Shown here piece by piece: positions 1 to 8,959 of a DNA stretch of 64,000 nucleotides; the stretch's first letter is position 1, and every line of letters starts with the position of its first letter. The notes under the pieces were generated by a model that was given only the letters and a program-made list of their open reading frames with translations, did not search any database and had not been told where the DNA came from. The stretch is from Channallabes apus (lineage: Eukaryota > Chordata > Actinopteri > Siluriformes > Clariidae), in NCBI GenBank assembly GCA_030522415.1, contig CM060121.1, positions 25,444,412 through 25,508,411 on the forward strand. Direction: 5' to 3'. The position numbers and the translations under genes were made by a program.

Positions 1-45
1 TAACTGAGTTAGCGACGTACGAAGAACACCCCCCAGGTGTCCCCT
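1..45 (+). pseudogene. Cut or diverged tRNA-Cys unit at left edge
   Basis: The 231-bp register predicts the end of a tRNA at position 45, and AGGTGTCCCCT is indeed present at 35-45, followed by the usual spacer. Positions 1-34 do not match the array tRNAs, so this unit is either broken or marks the left border of the array. Confidence 0.5.
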
Positions 46-204
46 GACAGCGTTGGTCTGGTTTAATATCATTGGATTTCTCCATTAAGACGATCAAGGA
101 AACAACCAAATGGCTTTTGTCATGCAGCCCAGGGACGTCTTTACTAATATCTTATGAAAACCACACCAATTAATCCTTACAAAAATAGGTTAAGTTCCGA
201 CTTT

Positions 205-276
205 GGGGGTATAGCTCAGTGGTAGAGCATTTGACTACAGATCAAGAGGTCCCCGGTTCAAATCCGTGTGTCCCCT
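205..276 (+). tRNA. tRNA-Cys with ACA anticodon
   Basis: A 72-nt cloverleaf with box A (TAGCTCAGTGG), box B (GGTTCAAATCC) and discriminator T, the cysteine identity base. The anticodon loop is CTACAGA, giving ACA at 237-239 instead of GCA. ACA still reads the cysteine codon TGT. One T-stem pair is broken (CCGTG instead of CCGGG). Confidence 0.8.
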
Positions 277-435
277 GAAAGTGTTTGTTTGCTTTAATGT
301 CAATGAATTTCTCTATTATGGGGATCAGGGAAACAACCAAATGGCTTTTGTCATGCAGCCCAGGGACGTCTTTACTAATATCATTGGAAAACCACCCCAA
401 TTAATCCTTACAAAAATAGCTTAAACTCTGACTTT

Positions 436-507
436 GGGGTTATAGCTCAGTGGTAGAGCATTTGACTGCAGATCAAGAGGCCCCCGGTTCAAATCCGGGT
501 GTTCCCT
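436..507 (+). tRNA. tRNA-Cys(GCA)
   Basis: A 72-nt copy with GCA anticodon and intact D, anticodon and T arms. The acceptor stem begins GGGGTTA and ends TGTTCCC, leaving a U-U mismatch and extra G-U pairs. It shares this acceptor change and its upstream spacer with the copy at 1817. Confidence 0.85.
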
Positions 508-661
508 GACAGGTTTGGTTTAATATCATTGGATTTCTCCATCAAGACGATCAAGGAAACAACCAAATGGCTTTTGTCGTGTAGCCCAGGAACATCTTTA
601 CTAATATCTAAAGAAAACCACACCAATTAATCCTTACAAAAATAGGTTAAGTTCTGACTTT

Positions 662-733
662 GGGGGTATAGCTCAGTGGTAGCGCATTTGCCTGCAGATC
701 AAGAGGTCCCCGGTTCAAATCCGGGTGTCCCCT
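662..733 (+). tRNA. tRNA-Cys(GCA), arm mismatches
   Basis: A 72-nt copy with GCA anticodon and a normal acceptor and T arm. It has a mismatch in the D stem (GCGC instead of GAGC) and one at the closing pair of the anticodon stem, so its function is doubtful. Confidence 0.75.
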
Positions 734-892
734 GACAGTGTTGGTTTGCTTTAATGTCAATGAATTTCTCTATTAAGTGGATCAGGGAAAGAACCAAAAA
801 GCTCTTGTCTTGAAGACCTGGGAAAGCTATAATAACAGGTTTTGAAAACCACCTGAATTAAACCTTACAAAAATAGCTTGAGTCCTGACTTT

Positions 893-964
893 GGGGGTAT
901 AGCTCAGTGGTAGAGCATTTGACTGCAGATCAAGAGGTCCTGGGTTCAAGTCCGGGTGTCCCCT
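893..964 (+). tRNA. tRNA-Cys(GCA)
   Basis: A 72-nt copy with GCA anticodon. The T arm reads CTGGG-TTCAAGT-CCGGG, with one mismatch. The upstream spacer is of the minor class, shared only with the copy at 2048. Confidence 0.85.
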
Positions 965-1123
965 GACAGTGTTGGTTTGCTTTAATGTCATTGAATTTCT
1001 CTATTAAGTGGATCAGGGAAACAACCAAACGGCTTTTGTCATGCAGCCCAAGGACGTCTTTACTAATATCTTATAAAAACCACCCCAATTAATCCTTACA
1101 AAAATAGGTTAAGTTCTGACTTT

Positions 1124-1195
1124 GGGGGTATAGCTCAGTGGTAGAGCATTTGACTTCAGATCAAGAGGTCCCCGGTTCAAATCTGGGTGTCCCCT
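1124..1195 (+). tRNA. tRNA-Cys body with TCA anticodon (UGA-reading)
   Basis: A 72-nt copy with complete acceptor, D and T stems (one G-U pair in the T stem) and discriminator T. The anticodon loop is CTTCAGA, so the anticodon at 1156-1158 is TCA, which pairs with the stop codon UGA rather than UGC or UGU. The only anticodon change is G34 to T. It does not resemble tRNA-Sec, which is about 90 nt long with a long variable arm. Whether it is transcribed or charged cannot be seen here. Confidence 0.85.
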
Positions 1196-1354
1196 GACAG
1201 CGTTGGTCTGGTATAATATCATTGGAATTCTCCATTAAGACGATCAAGGAAACAACCAAATGGCTTTTGTCATGCAGCCCAAGGACGTCTTTACTAATAT
1301 CTTATGAAAACCACCCCAATTAATCCTTACAAAAATAGGTTAAGTTCTGATTTT

Positions 1355-1426
1355 GGGGGTATAGCTCAATGGTAGAGCATTTGACTGCAGATCAAGAGGT
1401 CCCCGGTTCAAATCCGGGTGTCCCCT
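1355..1426 (+). tRNA. tRNA-Cys(GCA), closest to consensus
   Basis: A 72-nt copy with GCA anticodon and no broken stem pair. It differs from the array consensus only by A for G in the D loop (GCTCAATGG). It is the best candidate for a functional gene in the array. Confidence 0.9.
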
Positions 1427-1585
1427 GACAGTGTTGGTTTGCTTTAATGTCAATGAATTTCTCTATTAAGGGGATCAAGGAAACAACCAAATGGCTTTTG
1501 TCGTGTAGCCCAGGGACGTCTTTACTAATATCTTATGAAAACCACCCCAATTAATCCTTACAAAAATAGCTTAAATTCTGACTTT

Positions 1586-1657
1586 GCGGGTTTTGCTCAG
1601 TGGTAGAGCATTTGACTGCAGATCAAGAGATTCCCGGTTTAAATCCGGGTGTCCCCT
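1586..1657 (+). pseudogene. tRNA-Cys pseudogene
   Basis: GCA anticodon is kept, but the start reads GCGGGTTTTGCTC, which breaks the acceptor stem and the normally fixed bases before the D stem. The T loop has lost its conserved C (GGTTTAAATCC), weakening box B. Confidence 0.75.
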
Positions 1658-1816
1658 GACAGCGTTGGTTTGGTTTAATATCATTGGATTTCTCCATTAA
1701 GACGATCAAGGAAACAACCAAATGGCTTTTGTCGTGTAGCCCAGGGACGTCTTTACTAATATCATTTGAAAACCACTCCAATTAATCCTTACAAAAATAG
1801 CTTAAACTCTGACTTT

Positions 1817-1888
1817 GGGGTTATAGCTCAGTGGTAGAGCATTTGACTGCAGATCAAGAGGTCCCCGGTTCAAATCCGGGTGTCCCCT
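1817..1888 (+). tRNA. tRNA-Cys(GCA)
   Basis: A 72-nt copy with GCA anticodon and perfect T arm. The acceptor stem GGGGTTA against TGTCCCC leaves a single U-U mismatch, the same change as in the copy at 436. Confidence 0.87.
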
Positions 1889-2047
1889 GACAGCATTGGT
1901 TTGGTTTAATATCATTGGATTTCTCCATTAAGACGATCAAGGAAACAACCAAAAAGCTCTTGTCTTGAAGACCTGGGAAAGCTATAATAACAGGTTTTGA
2001 AAACCACCTGAATTAAACCTTACAAAAATAGCTTGAGTCCTGACTTT

Positions 2048-2119
2048 GGGGGTATAGCTCAGTGGTAGAGCATTTGACTGCAGATCAAGAGGTCCCCGAT
2101 TCAAATCCGGGTGTCCCCT
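2048..2119 (+). tRNA. tRNA-Cys(GCA)
   Basis: A 72-nt copy with GCA anticodon. The pair closing the T loop is broken (GATTC instead of GGTTC), which also alters box B. The upstream spacer is of the minor class, as for the copy at 893. Confidence 0.8.
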
Positions 2120-2278
2120 GAAAGTGTTTGTTTGCTTTAATATCATTGGATTTCTCTGTTAAGAGGATCAGGGAAACAACCAAATGGCTTTTGTCATGCA
2201 GCCCAGGGACGTCTTTACTAATATAATTGGAAAACCACCCCAATTAATCCTTACAAAAATAGATTAAATTCTGACTTT

Positions 2279-2350
2279 GGGGGTATAGCTCAGTGGTAGA
2301 GCATTTGACTGCAGATCAAGAGGTCCCCAGTTCAAATCCGGGTGTCCCCT
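2279..2350 (+). tRNA. tRNA-Cys(GCA)
   Basis: A 72-nt copy with GCA anticodon and intact acceptor, D and anticodon stems. One T-stem base is changed (CCCAG instead of CCCGG). Confidence 0.83.
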
Positions 2351-2509
2351 GACAGTGTTGGTTTGCTTTAATATCATTGGATTTCTCTGTTAAGAGGATC
2401 AGGGAAACAACCAAATGGCTTTTGTCGTGTAGCCCAGGGACGTCTTCACTAACATTATTTGAAAACCACCCAAATGAATCCTTACAAAAATAGCTTCGGT
2501 TCTGAATGT

Positions 2510-2581
2510 GATGGTATAGCTCAGTGGTAGAGCATTTGACTGCAAATCAAGAGGTCTCTGGTTCAAATCTGGGTGTTCCCT
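2510..2581 (+). pseudogene. tRNA-Cys pseudogene, last unit
   Basis: GCA anticodon in loop CTGCAAA. The acceptor begins GATGGTA against TGTTCCC, so several pairs are lost. This unit lies at the decaying right edge of the array, next to the Tc1 relic. Confidence 0.75.
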
Positions 2582-2674
2582 TACAGTGTTGGTTTGCTTT
2601 AATATCATTGGATTTCTCTATTAAGAGAACGAGGGAAACAACCAAATGGCTTTCGTCGTGATGCCCAGGGACAT

Positions 2675-3921
2675 CTCCATAAAGCTTTTCAGCAGATGGA
2701 AGCATGAAGTGCTCCAATATCTCCTGATAGCTAGCTGCATTGACCCTGCCCTTGAGAAAACACAGTGGACCAACACCAGCAGCTGACATGGCACCCCAGA
2801 CCATCACTGACTGTCGGTACTTGACACTGGACTTCAGGCATTTTGGCATTTCCCCTCTCTCCAGTCTTCCTCCAGACTCCTTGATTTCTGAATGACATGC
2901 AAAATTTGTAACCTGTAGCCCATTTCCTGCACACGCCTGTACACGGTGGCTCTGGATGTTTCTACTCCAGACTCAGTCCACTGCTTCCCCAGGTCCCCCT
3001 AGGTCTGGAATCGGTCCTTCTCCACAATCTTCCTCAGGGCCCGGTCACCTCTTCTCGTTGTGCAGCGTTTTCTGCCACACTTTTTCCTTCCCACAGACTT
3101 CCCACTGAGGTGCCTTGATACAGCACTCTGGGAACAGCCTATTCGTTCAGAAATGTCTTTCTGTGTCTTACCCTCTTGCTTGAGGGTGTCAATGATGGCC
3201 TTCTGGACAGCAGTCAGGTCGGCAGTCTTACCCATGATTGCGGTTTTGAGTAATGAACCAGGCTGGGAGTTTTTAAAAGCCTCAGGAATCTTTTGCAGGT
3301 GTTTAGAGTTAATTGGTTGATTCAGATGATTAGGTTAATAGCTCGTTTAGAGAACCTTTTCATGATATTCTAATTTTTTGAGATAGGGATTTTGGGTTTT
3401 CATGAGCTGTATGCCACAATCATCAATATTAAAACAATAAAAGGCTTGAACTACTTCAGTTGTGTGTAATGAATCTAAAATATATGAAAGTCTAATGTTT
3501 ATCAGTATATTACAGAAAATAATGAACTTTATGAGGCGGTGCGGTGGTGTATTGGTTAGCACTGTCGCCTTGCACCTCCAGGGTCTGCGCTCGATTCCCG
3601 TCTCTGTGTGCATGGAGTTTGCATGTTCTCCCCGTGCTTGGTGGTTTTCCTCCGGGTACTCTGGTTTCCTCCCACAGTCCAAAGATATGCAGGTTAGGCT
3701 AATTGGCGTTCCCAAATTGCCCGTAGTGTATGATTGGGTGTGTGTGTGTGTGTGCCCTGCGATGGATTGGCACCCTGTCCAGGGTGTACCCCGCCTAGTG
3801 CCCGAAGTCTCCTGGGATAGGCTCCAGGTCCCCCGCGACCCTGAACACAGGATTAAGCGGTATAGAAGATGAATGAATAATGAACTTTATCACAATATGC
3901 TAATTTTTTTAGAAGGACCTG
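2675..3921 (-). mobile_element. Truncated Tc1-like element, transposase relic
   Basis: The minus strand encodes pieces of a Tc1-type transposase. The N-terminal helix-turn-helix lies at 3235-2999 (starts MGKTADLTAVQKAIIDTLK, followed by a basic GRKKCGRKR stretch). The core at about 2850-2675 is recognised by MVWGAMSAAGVGPLCFLKG. The pieces sit in different frames, an internal part is missing, and the C-terminal third is lost at the junction with the tRNA array. The outer inverted-repeat end (TTAGAAGGACCTG, then TA) lies at 3909-3923. A SINE inserted into this end. The copy cannot be active. Confidence 0.85.
3533..3878 (+). mobile_element. tRNA-derived SINE (Mermaid/V-SINE type)
   Basis: The tRNA-like head (GTGTATTGGTTAGCACTGTC) is followed by the conserved fish SINE body (GAGTTTGCATGTTCTCCCCG, then GGATAGGCTCCAGGTCCCC) and a GAATGAAT tail. 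A perfect 12-bp target duplication AATGAACTTTAT flanks it (3521-3532 and 3879-3890). It lies inside the end of the Tc1 relic, so it is the younger insertion. Confidence 0.9.
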
Positions 3922-6900
3922 TATGTGTTATTTCACAATCTGCAAATGTTGTCCTACAATGTACATATTCAATGCATTCAATGTAACAATGTAGTCTGTT
4001 ATGTGCAAAAAAAAAAAAAAAAAAAAACCTGTAGGACCAAAAAAATAAATAAATTTAAAAAATCAATCCGTGGCGACTGTTTTGCAATTTGTCCCCCGCA
4101 CTCACAAACACTTAAACTGTTCCCTCAGTATAAAAAATCGTGGCCACGGATTAACAAACTGTATGCACAAATTTCCAATTCGCACGCTCAGATACCGTAC
4201 TGTTTGCATATTTATTCTTAATTTATTCATAATTATTCTTATTATAAGCTTTTTACCCAGAGTTAATGTTAATGTTATTATTAAATAATGCCTATTATTA
4301 CATTGCATTTAGTTTGAGAGCAAAGTAATGACAACATAAACTGTACATTATTTGTTTTGTATTGTTTTTTACCTTCTCCTCAAACTCACACTGCATGATT
4401 TTCAAAGTCATCGCATCACCATTGTTTTCACATTCTACTATCTGTGGTAGCATTTAGTTGCTGCTGTGTTCACACTGCACAATGAATTGGCGACAAGAGA
4501 TTACACACTGCATGACTTTACAATAGGATGAATCGCCAACAACTCTGTCTGGTGTGCAAGCTACAGCCAAAGCACACAAGAAGTGATAAGGAAACAACCC
4601 AAGATCATACTGACATTGTGGTCTATAATTCCTCCCCGAACAAACAATAATTAAAAAAAGATGACGTCCTTGTTTAAGATCCCATATGGTCAAAACTGAA
4701 ATTTCATGGCTTTTTTCATGGTAACTGAGGTCTAGGGGCTATGTAACTACCATATAAGTTTCAAAACAGTCAATCCACAGTAGAATGCACACAGCCTGCA
4801 TAAAGTAGCTCTGCCTTTTCACGAGCTGCTGTGACGTCCAATCTACTCAGTCACCGCTTTCAGTCACCATCAACCACCATTCCACCCTTCTTTTTCCAAA
4901 ACATCACGTCCATGCCATTGCTGAACAACAATAACATGAAAACAAGTCGAAAAAACGCTGTTCAGTCGATAGATGTTGAAACTACATCATTACACAGGCT
5001 TCCGAACAACATTAATATAAAAGACCAGTGGCACGTCAGCTTCAGCATCTTTCACACAGCCATTCCATTAAACTTTAGAAATTTACATTAAAAATTTTAT
5101 TTAGTTAATAGAAGTTAATTGATAAAGAAAATCTATTTATGACATTATTTTTGACAGCATTATGATTATTTATTAAAACTTCAGACAACAACAATTAGTG
5201 CCACAAGGTTATTTGCAACACTATATGTTCTACAAAATAGAGGACTACACACCTTACAGCGCAATATAATGTGGCTTTAGAAGAGGAAAGGTAGGATTAA
5301 GAAGTGAGCAAGTGATGAATTAGTATTATAGGTCCCAAGCAGATACAGTAACAATAATGGGTGCCCTACCTTATGCAGTCTCCATTGATGGCTAATAAAC
5401 ATTCATACAAGTAGGCTATGGTTAAAGTGGTGAATTTATAAAGTCTTAAATGTTTTGTTTTCCCTTCTCAACGCATTATGCATTTACTCACCAATAATGG
5501 CTACCTTTTTAATTTGGTCAAGTCTCCAAGTCGAAGGTGCCCAGCAGCAGATTCCGTACCATGGCAGTAGCAGAGGTGGCAAGGGGGGCTGCTCTCCACG
5601 CTTCTGCCTGGCAAAACACCCCAGAGCCCTTTATAACTTCAATCTGAAAAATTATTTCACATCACAATATTAATTTATTGGCAACTTTTAGAAACTTTTC
5701 ATGTTTCATACTGATTATGTTTATCTTCCCAATAGTTAATAGGATTTTATGTATAAATGCAGATTAATGATAAAGATACATGCAGGGTAAAACTGCAACA
5801 GGAACAGTACAAAATAAAAACTGAAAAAAGACAGACATTCAGAGTAAAACAGTGCAAGATAAAAAAAAACCTGTACAAAACATACATGCAGGGTAAGCAT
5901 TGGTGGGAGCAATGTCCAAGCAGTGTAGAGAAATATTTCTGTACAACTTCATTGTTTTGTGCTGTGTAGTATAGTATTGTAATAGCTGATCAGAGTGATC
6001 AACTCCCCATGTGCTGGTTGTACGCAGTCACAGGACATGTCCTAAGTAAGGCAGTATTTTAGCCACCTGGAACTAGCTTGTTTGTGCTAAATAACATTAC
6101 CGATAGCAGTGTTATAAGCTAACCAAAATGGAGCCAAATACACATTAGCAACCATAATCTAAAGCTATCCAAAACAAGGTGAATATAAACATCTGTAAAC
6201 TCCATAAGGCATTAGCTTAGCCACTGGGAAATATCATGTTTGTGCTACATGAGGCAGCATGTTAGCATGATTTACCTAAACTATATAAATGGCATTGAAA
6301 GCCAATGTGTCACACAAGCTGACAAGAGCTAGCTGTAGTGAGGAAAATATTTACTAATATTAGTTTAATATTATCAGAATAAGAGTTATATAAGACTTAA
6401 TAACTTACCCAGTGTAGCATGGGTCTATTCTCTGTTCAAAATGCTCCCGTTCGTCACACAGTCTTCTTCTGAGGTAAATGTAAACTCCTCCAACTTTCCA
6501 GAACATTCTGAAGAGTTTCCTCGGATGTGTAAGCGCGAGGATTACATAAACTGAGAATATTTGTTTTCAATGTGACTTGCATCATTTAAAAGTAGACACT
6601 TTAAGCTTTATATAGATATATTTCTCATTTCAGTTAATTTTAGTGACGTGTTTCAAAAAGATTTTCACAGAGACTGAGGTTTCATATATGTGCATATATC
6701 CTCATATACTGTATGTGGGCAATTAGGATTAGTTTTTTTGCATTTTTTTTTGTTAGTTCTTAGTTATTGCCTTGATAATAGAAAATATGAGCTAGGCATC
6801 ATGTATGACAGTTGCCAAAGTGAGATATGAGCTAAAATGACCAGATCCTGCCATAGGAGACATATCTTGTATGTACATATAGGGCTTATACATAAAGAAG

Positions 6901-6990
6901 CAATACAGGAGACCTATATGGCCTGTATATTAACCTCAATGTTGCATATATACTATCATATATACAGCATATAGGTTTCATATATCCTCA
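3922..6990. other. AT-rich non-coding stretch
   Basis: I see no gene here. It contains an A21 run (4007-4027), a small hairpin formed by AATCCGTGGC (4065-4074) and GCCACGGATT (4143-4152), and ATATGC-rich sequence from about 6670 that leads into the minisatellite. The longest open frames are under 100 codons and carry no recognisable domain. Confidence 0.6.
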
Positions 6991-6992
6991 TA

Positions 6993-7191
6993 TTTACATT
7001 TAGGCATTTGGCAGACTTATCTATCTTATCCAGAGCAACTTACATTTTTATCTCATTATACATCTGAGCAGTTGAGGGTTAAGGGCCTTGCTCAAGGGCC
7101 CAACAGTGGCAACTTGGTGGTTGTGGGGTTTGAATCTGGGATCATCCGAACCATAGTCCAATGCCTTAACCACTGAGCTACCCCTGGCCCC
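6993..7191 (-). mobile_element. tRNA-derived SINE, second family
   Basis: Read on the minus strand it starts with a tRNA-like head containing box A (GTAGCTCAGTGGTTAAGGC) and a box-B-like motif (AGATTCAAACCCC). The body follows (TTGGGCCCTTGAGCAAGGCC, then TTGCTCTGGATAAGATAG). It interrupts the 64-bp minisatellite. Confidence 0.75.
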
Positions 7192-7333
7192 ATATAGGTG
7201 CGGTTATATGCGCATATATACTGCATATAGGTTTCGTATATGCGCATATGTCCTCATATAGGTGCGGATATATGCGCATATATACTGCATATAGGTTTCA
7301 TATATGCGCATATATCCTCATATAGGTTCTTTC
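7192..7333. repeat. 64-bp minisatellite
   Basis: Two full units and a partial one of a 64-bp repeat, built around CTCATATAGGTGCGG, GCGCATATATACTGCATATA and GGTTTCATATATGCGC. Related but more diverged sequence lies on the other side of the SINE (about 6670-6990). Confidence 0.75.
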
Positions 7334-7776
7334 CATGTGGGGCACGCACACTGCTCTGGGTCAGACACAGACAACGGGAAACAGGAACTAAGCTCTCAAA
7401 CAAATGCTTCCCAACAGAATACCGTAGGTCGCATTGCCAAAATTCTTTCACCGTGAGTGGCAGTAACTTCCAGACTACAACATATTGAATTCTCATGCCT
7501 GTAGAGTGTATTATAATGACGTGGCGACAGTGTAAAAACACCCTCCGATGTTAAATGCCGAAAATTGAGTACTTTTGAACGGCAAACAGGAATTAAGCTC
7601 TCAAGTGAGTAAACTAGACAGCAAGGTAAATACACAAAAGTTACCGTCAAATTATTTTTTTTCCTCAATAACTATATATATATACTATATAACACGCTGG
7701 TCACTGATTAGCCGGAGAAAATCGTCATTACTGCGTCACCGAACTTGCGACACGAGACACAACAGAACCGATATAT

Positions 7777-7908
7777 TTAGAAACAGCCAGAGAAGGATCG
7801 CACGCACCTTTTTGTATTAACCGTCGGCCTCTTTTGAAACAAACTCCTTCGTCTCGCTGTCATCCACATGCCGAGAATGAAGAACACCATGCCGTCGATA
7901 TGCTCCAT
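7777..7908 (-). other. Short CpG-rich open frame with splice donor, unidentified
   Basis: On the minus strand an ATG at 7908 opens a 43-codon frame (starts MEHIDGMVFFILGMW). It ends soon after an AAAAG|GTGCGTG splice-donor-like site. It lies in a CpG-rich patch (about 7830-8060) that also holds a TGACGTCA motif at 7940-7947. It could be the first exon of a transposon-borne or host gene. I do not recognise the protein. Confidence 0.25.
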
Positions 7909-8271
7909 TGTTGTGTGTTTGTTTGTGGCGCGTTTACGATGACGTCACGGCAGTAGCGGCGCCGCGCGTGTGAGTAATCCCGCCCGTGCTAAAGTGTTAC
8001 TACACTGCAGTGGAAGCGCAAACCGAGCCAAACTGCGCCGAACCGAAGTGAGTTGAACTGAACCGTGTCGTGCCGTTCTATGCAAGGGTAAAGAGGCATT
8101 ATTTAATTTAATTTGCCTTACATTGTTGAATGAGGATGGGTTCCAAAACCAAAAATCAACATTGATTCAATGTTTGTCTTTTCAACACAGAAAAGCATTG
8201 AATTATCAACATTATTTAGCATTGAAAAATCAACCTCAACCAAAATGATGATTCTGTTTTAAAAAAGCATA

Positions 8272-8343
8272 TGACTTGAGCTGGAATCAAACCTGGGGCT
8301 ACCGCGTGAGAGTGCCAAATCCTAACCACTAGACCACAAGGGA
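8272..8343 (-). pseudogene. tRNA-Glu-like relic
   Basis: The minus strand reads GGTCTAGTGGTTAGGATTTG followed by an anticodon loop with CTC and a T arm (AGGTTTGATTCC), all typical of tRNA-Glu(CTC). The acceptor stem has several mismatches, so it is probably a pseudogene or a SINE head. Confidence 0.6.
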
Positions 8344-8540
8344 TTAATGGCTACCTCATGGAAATGCCAGGTATTCAACCCGCGACCTTATACACGCGAA
8401 GCATTGTTTTTTTCGGGATTTCACCAGGACATTTACAATGGTTCATTTGTAGTAACATATGTATATAGCACAGGCGTTTGGTCAAACATATATAAACCGA
8501 TCTTTTGCTGTTAATAAACAGAGACCTTTCTGACAGACAA

Positions 8541-8564
8541 CGTGTGTGTGTGTGTGTGTGTGTG
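8541..8564. repeat. (GT)n microsatellite
   Basis: Twelve GT repeats between the two tRNA-Glu-like relics. Confidence 0.95.
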
Positions 8565-8722
8565 ACTGAGTCATGGAGATGCTGCATATTCAACCTAGTA
8601 CATCATATACACGAAGCATTGTGTGTGTGTGTTTGACTGAGTCTCTACTGGTGTCAGAAAAGCTTACACTCGCCTCGTCTACTACGAAAAACTTTATAAA
8701 TATGTAGTGCAAAAAAGAATGT

Positions 8723-8793
8723 ACCTTGCACGGGAATCAAACCTGTGTCTCCCACGTGAGAGCTCCAAATCCTAACCACTAGACCAGCGAACT
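8723..8793 (-). pseudogene. Second tRNA-Glu-like relic
   Basis: The same tRNA-Glu(CTC) pattern on the minus strand (GGTCTAGTGGTTAGGATTTG, CTCTCAC loop, AGGTTTGATTCCC). Acceptor pairing is only partial. The two relics are about 450 bp apart; between them a motif near ATACACGAAGCATTG also occurs twice (about 8391 and 8607), suggesting a local duplication. Confidence 0.6.
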
Positions 8794-8933
8794 ACACCTG
8801 AAAACTGCACACCACACTCGTGTAGGCGTCATTTTGCTCCAGCGTAGAAAAACAATGGCCGACGGCTTTCTTTTCACTCAGGGCTGGTCTTTGCTAAAAC
8901 ACCAGTGTCAATCAACTATAGTGGGAGCGGCCT

Positions 8934-8959
8934 CTGTCGGTGTGACGTCACACCGACAG
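8934..8959. repeat. 26-bp perfect palindrome centred on TGACGTCA
   Basis: The 26 bases from 8934 to 8959 read the same on both strands, with the CRE-type core TGACGTCA at 8943-8950 flanked by CTGTCGGTG on the left and its complement on the right. No other gene signal lies next to it. Confidence 0.9.

Larger units (their letters stand above)
1..2674 (+). repeat. Tandem tRNA-Cys array, 231-bp units
   Basis: Eleven tRNA-Cys-like genes start at 205, 436, 662, 893, 1124, 1355, 1586, 1817, 2048, 2279 and 2510. Every step is 231 bp except one of 226 bp, where about 5 bp is missing just after the second tRNA. All lie on the plus strand with about 159 bp of spacer. The spacers come in two classes: the common one contains GGCTTTTGTC followed by GACGTCTTTACTAATATC; the other (before the copies at 893 and 2048) contains GCTCTTGTCTTGAAGACCTG. 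A twelfth unit is cut by the left edge. The right end breaks at about 2674 into a Tc1 relic. Confidence 0.95.

Noticed and set aside
1124..1195. The TCA-anticodon copy as a selenocysteine tRNA
   Set aside because: It is 72 nt with a normal short variable region and a cysteine-type acceptor; tRNA-Sec is about 90 nt with a long variable arm and an extended acceptor/T helix.
1..2674. The regularly spaced repeats as a CRISPR array
   Set aside because: The repeat unit is a whole tRNA-plus-spacer in a vertebrate genome, and the spacers are alike rather than unique.
3347..3872. Frames of 120-136 codons around 3347-3872
   Set aside because: They run through the SINE body; similar peptides ([13 protein letters not shown]) recur wherever this SINE occurs (38669, 50390, 55736), so they are repeat shadows.
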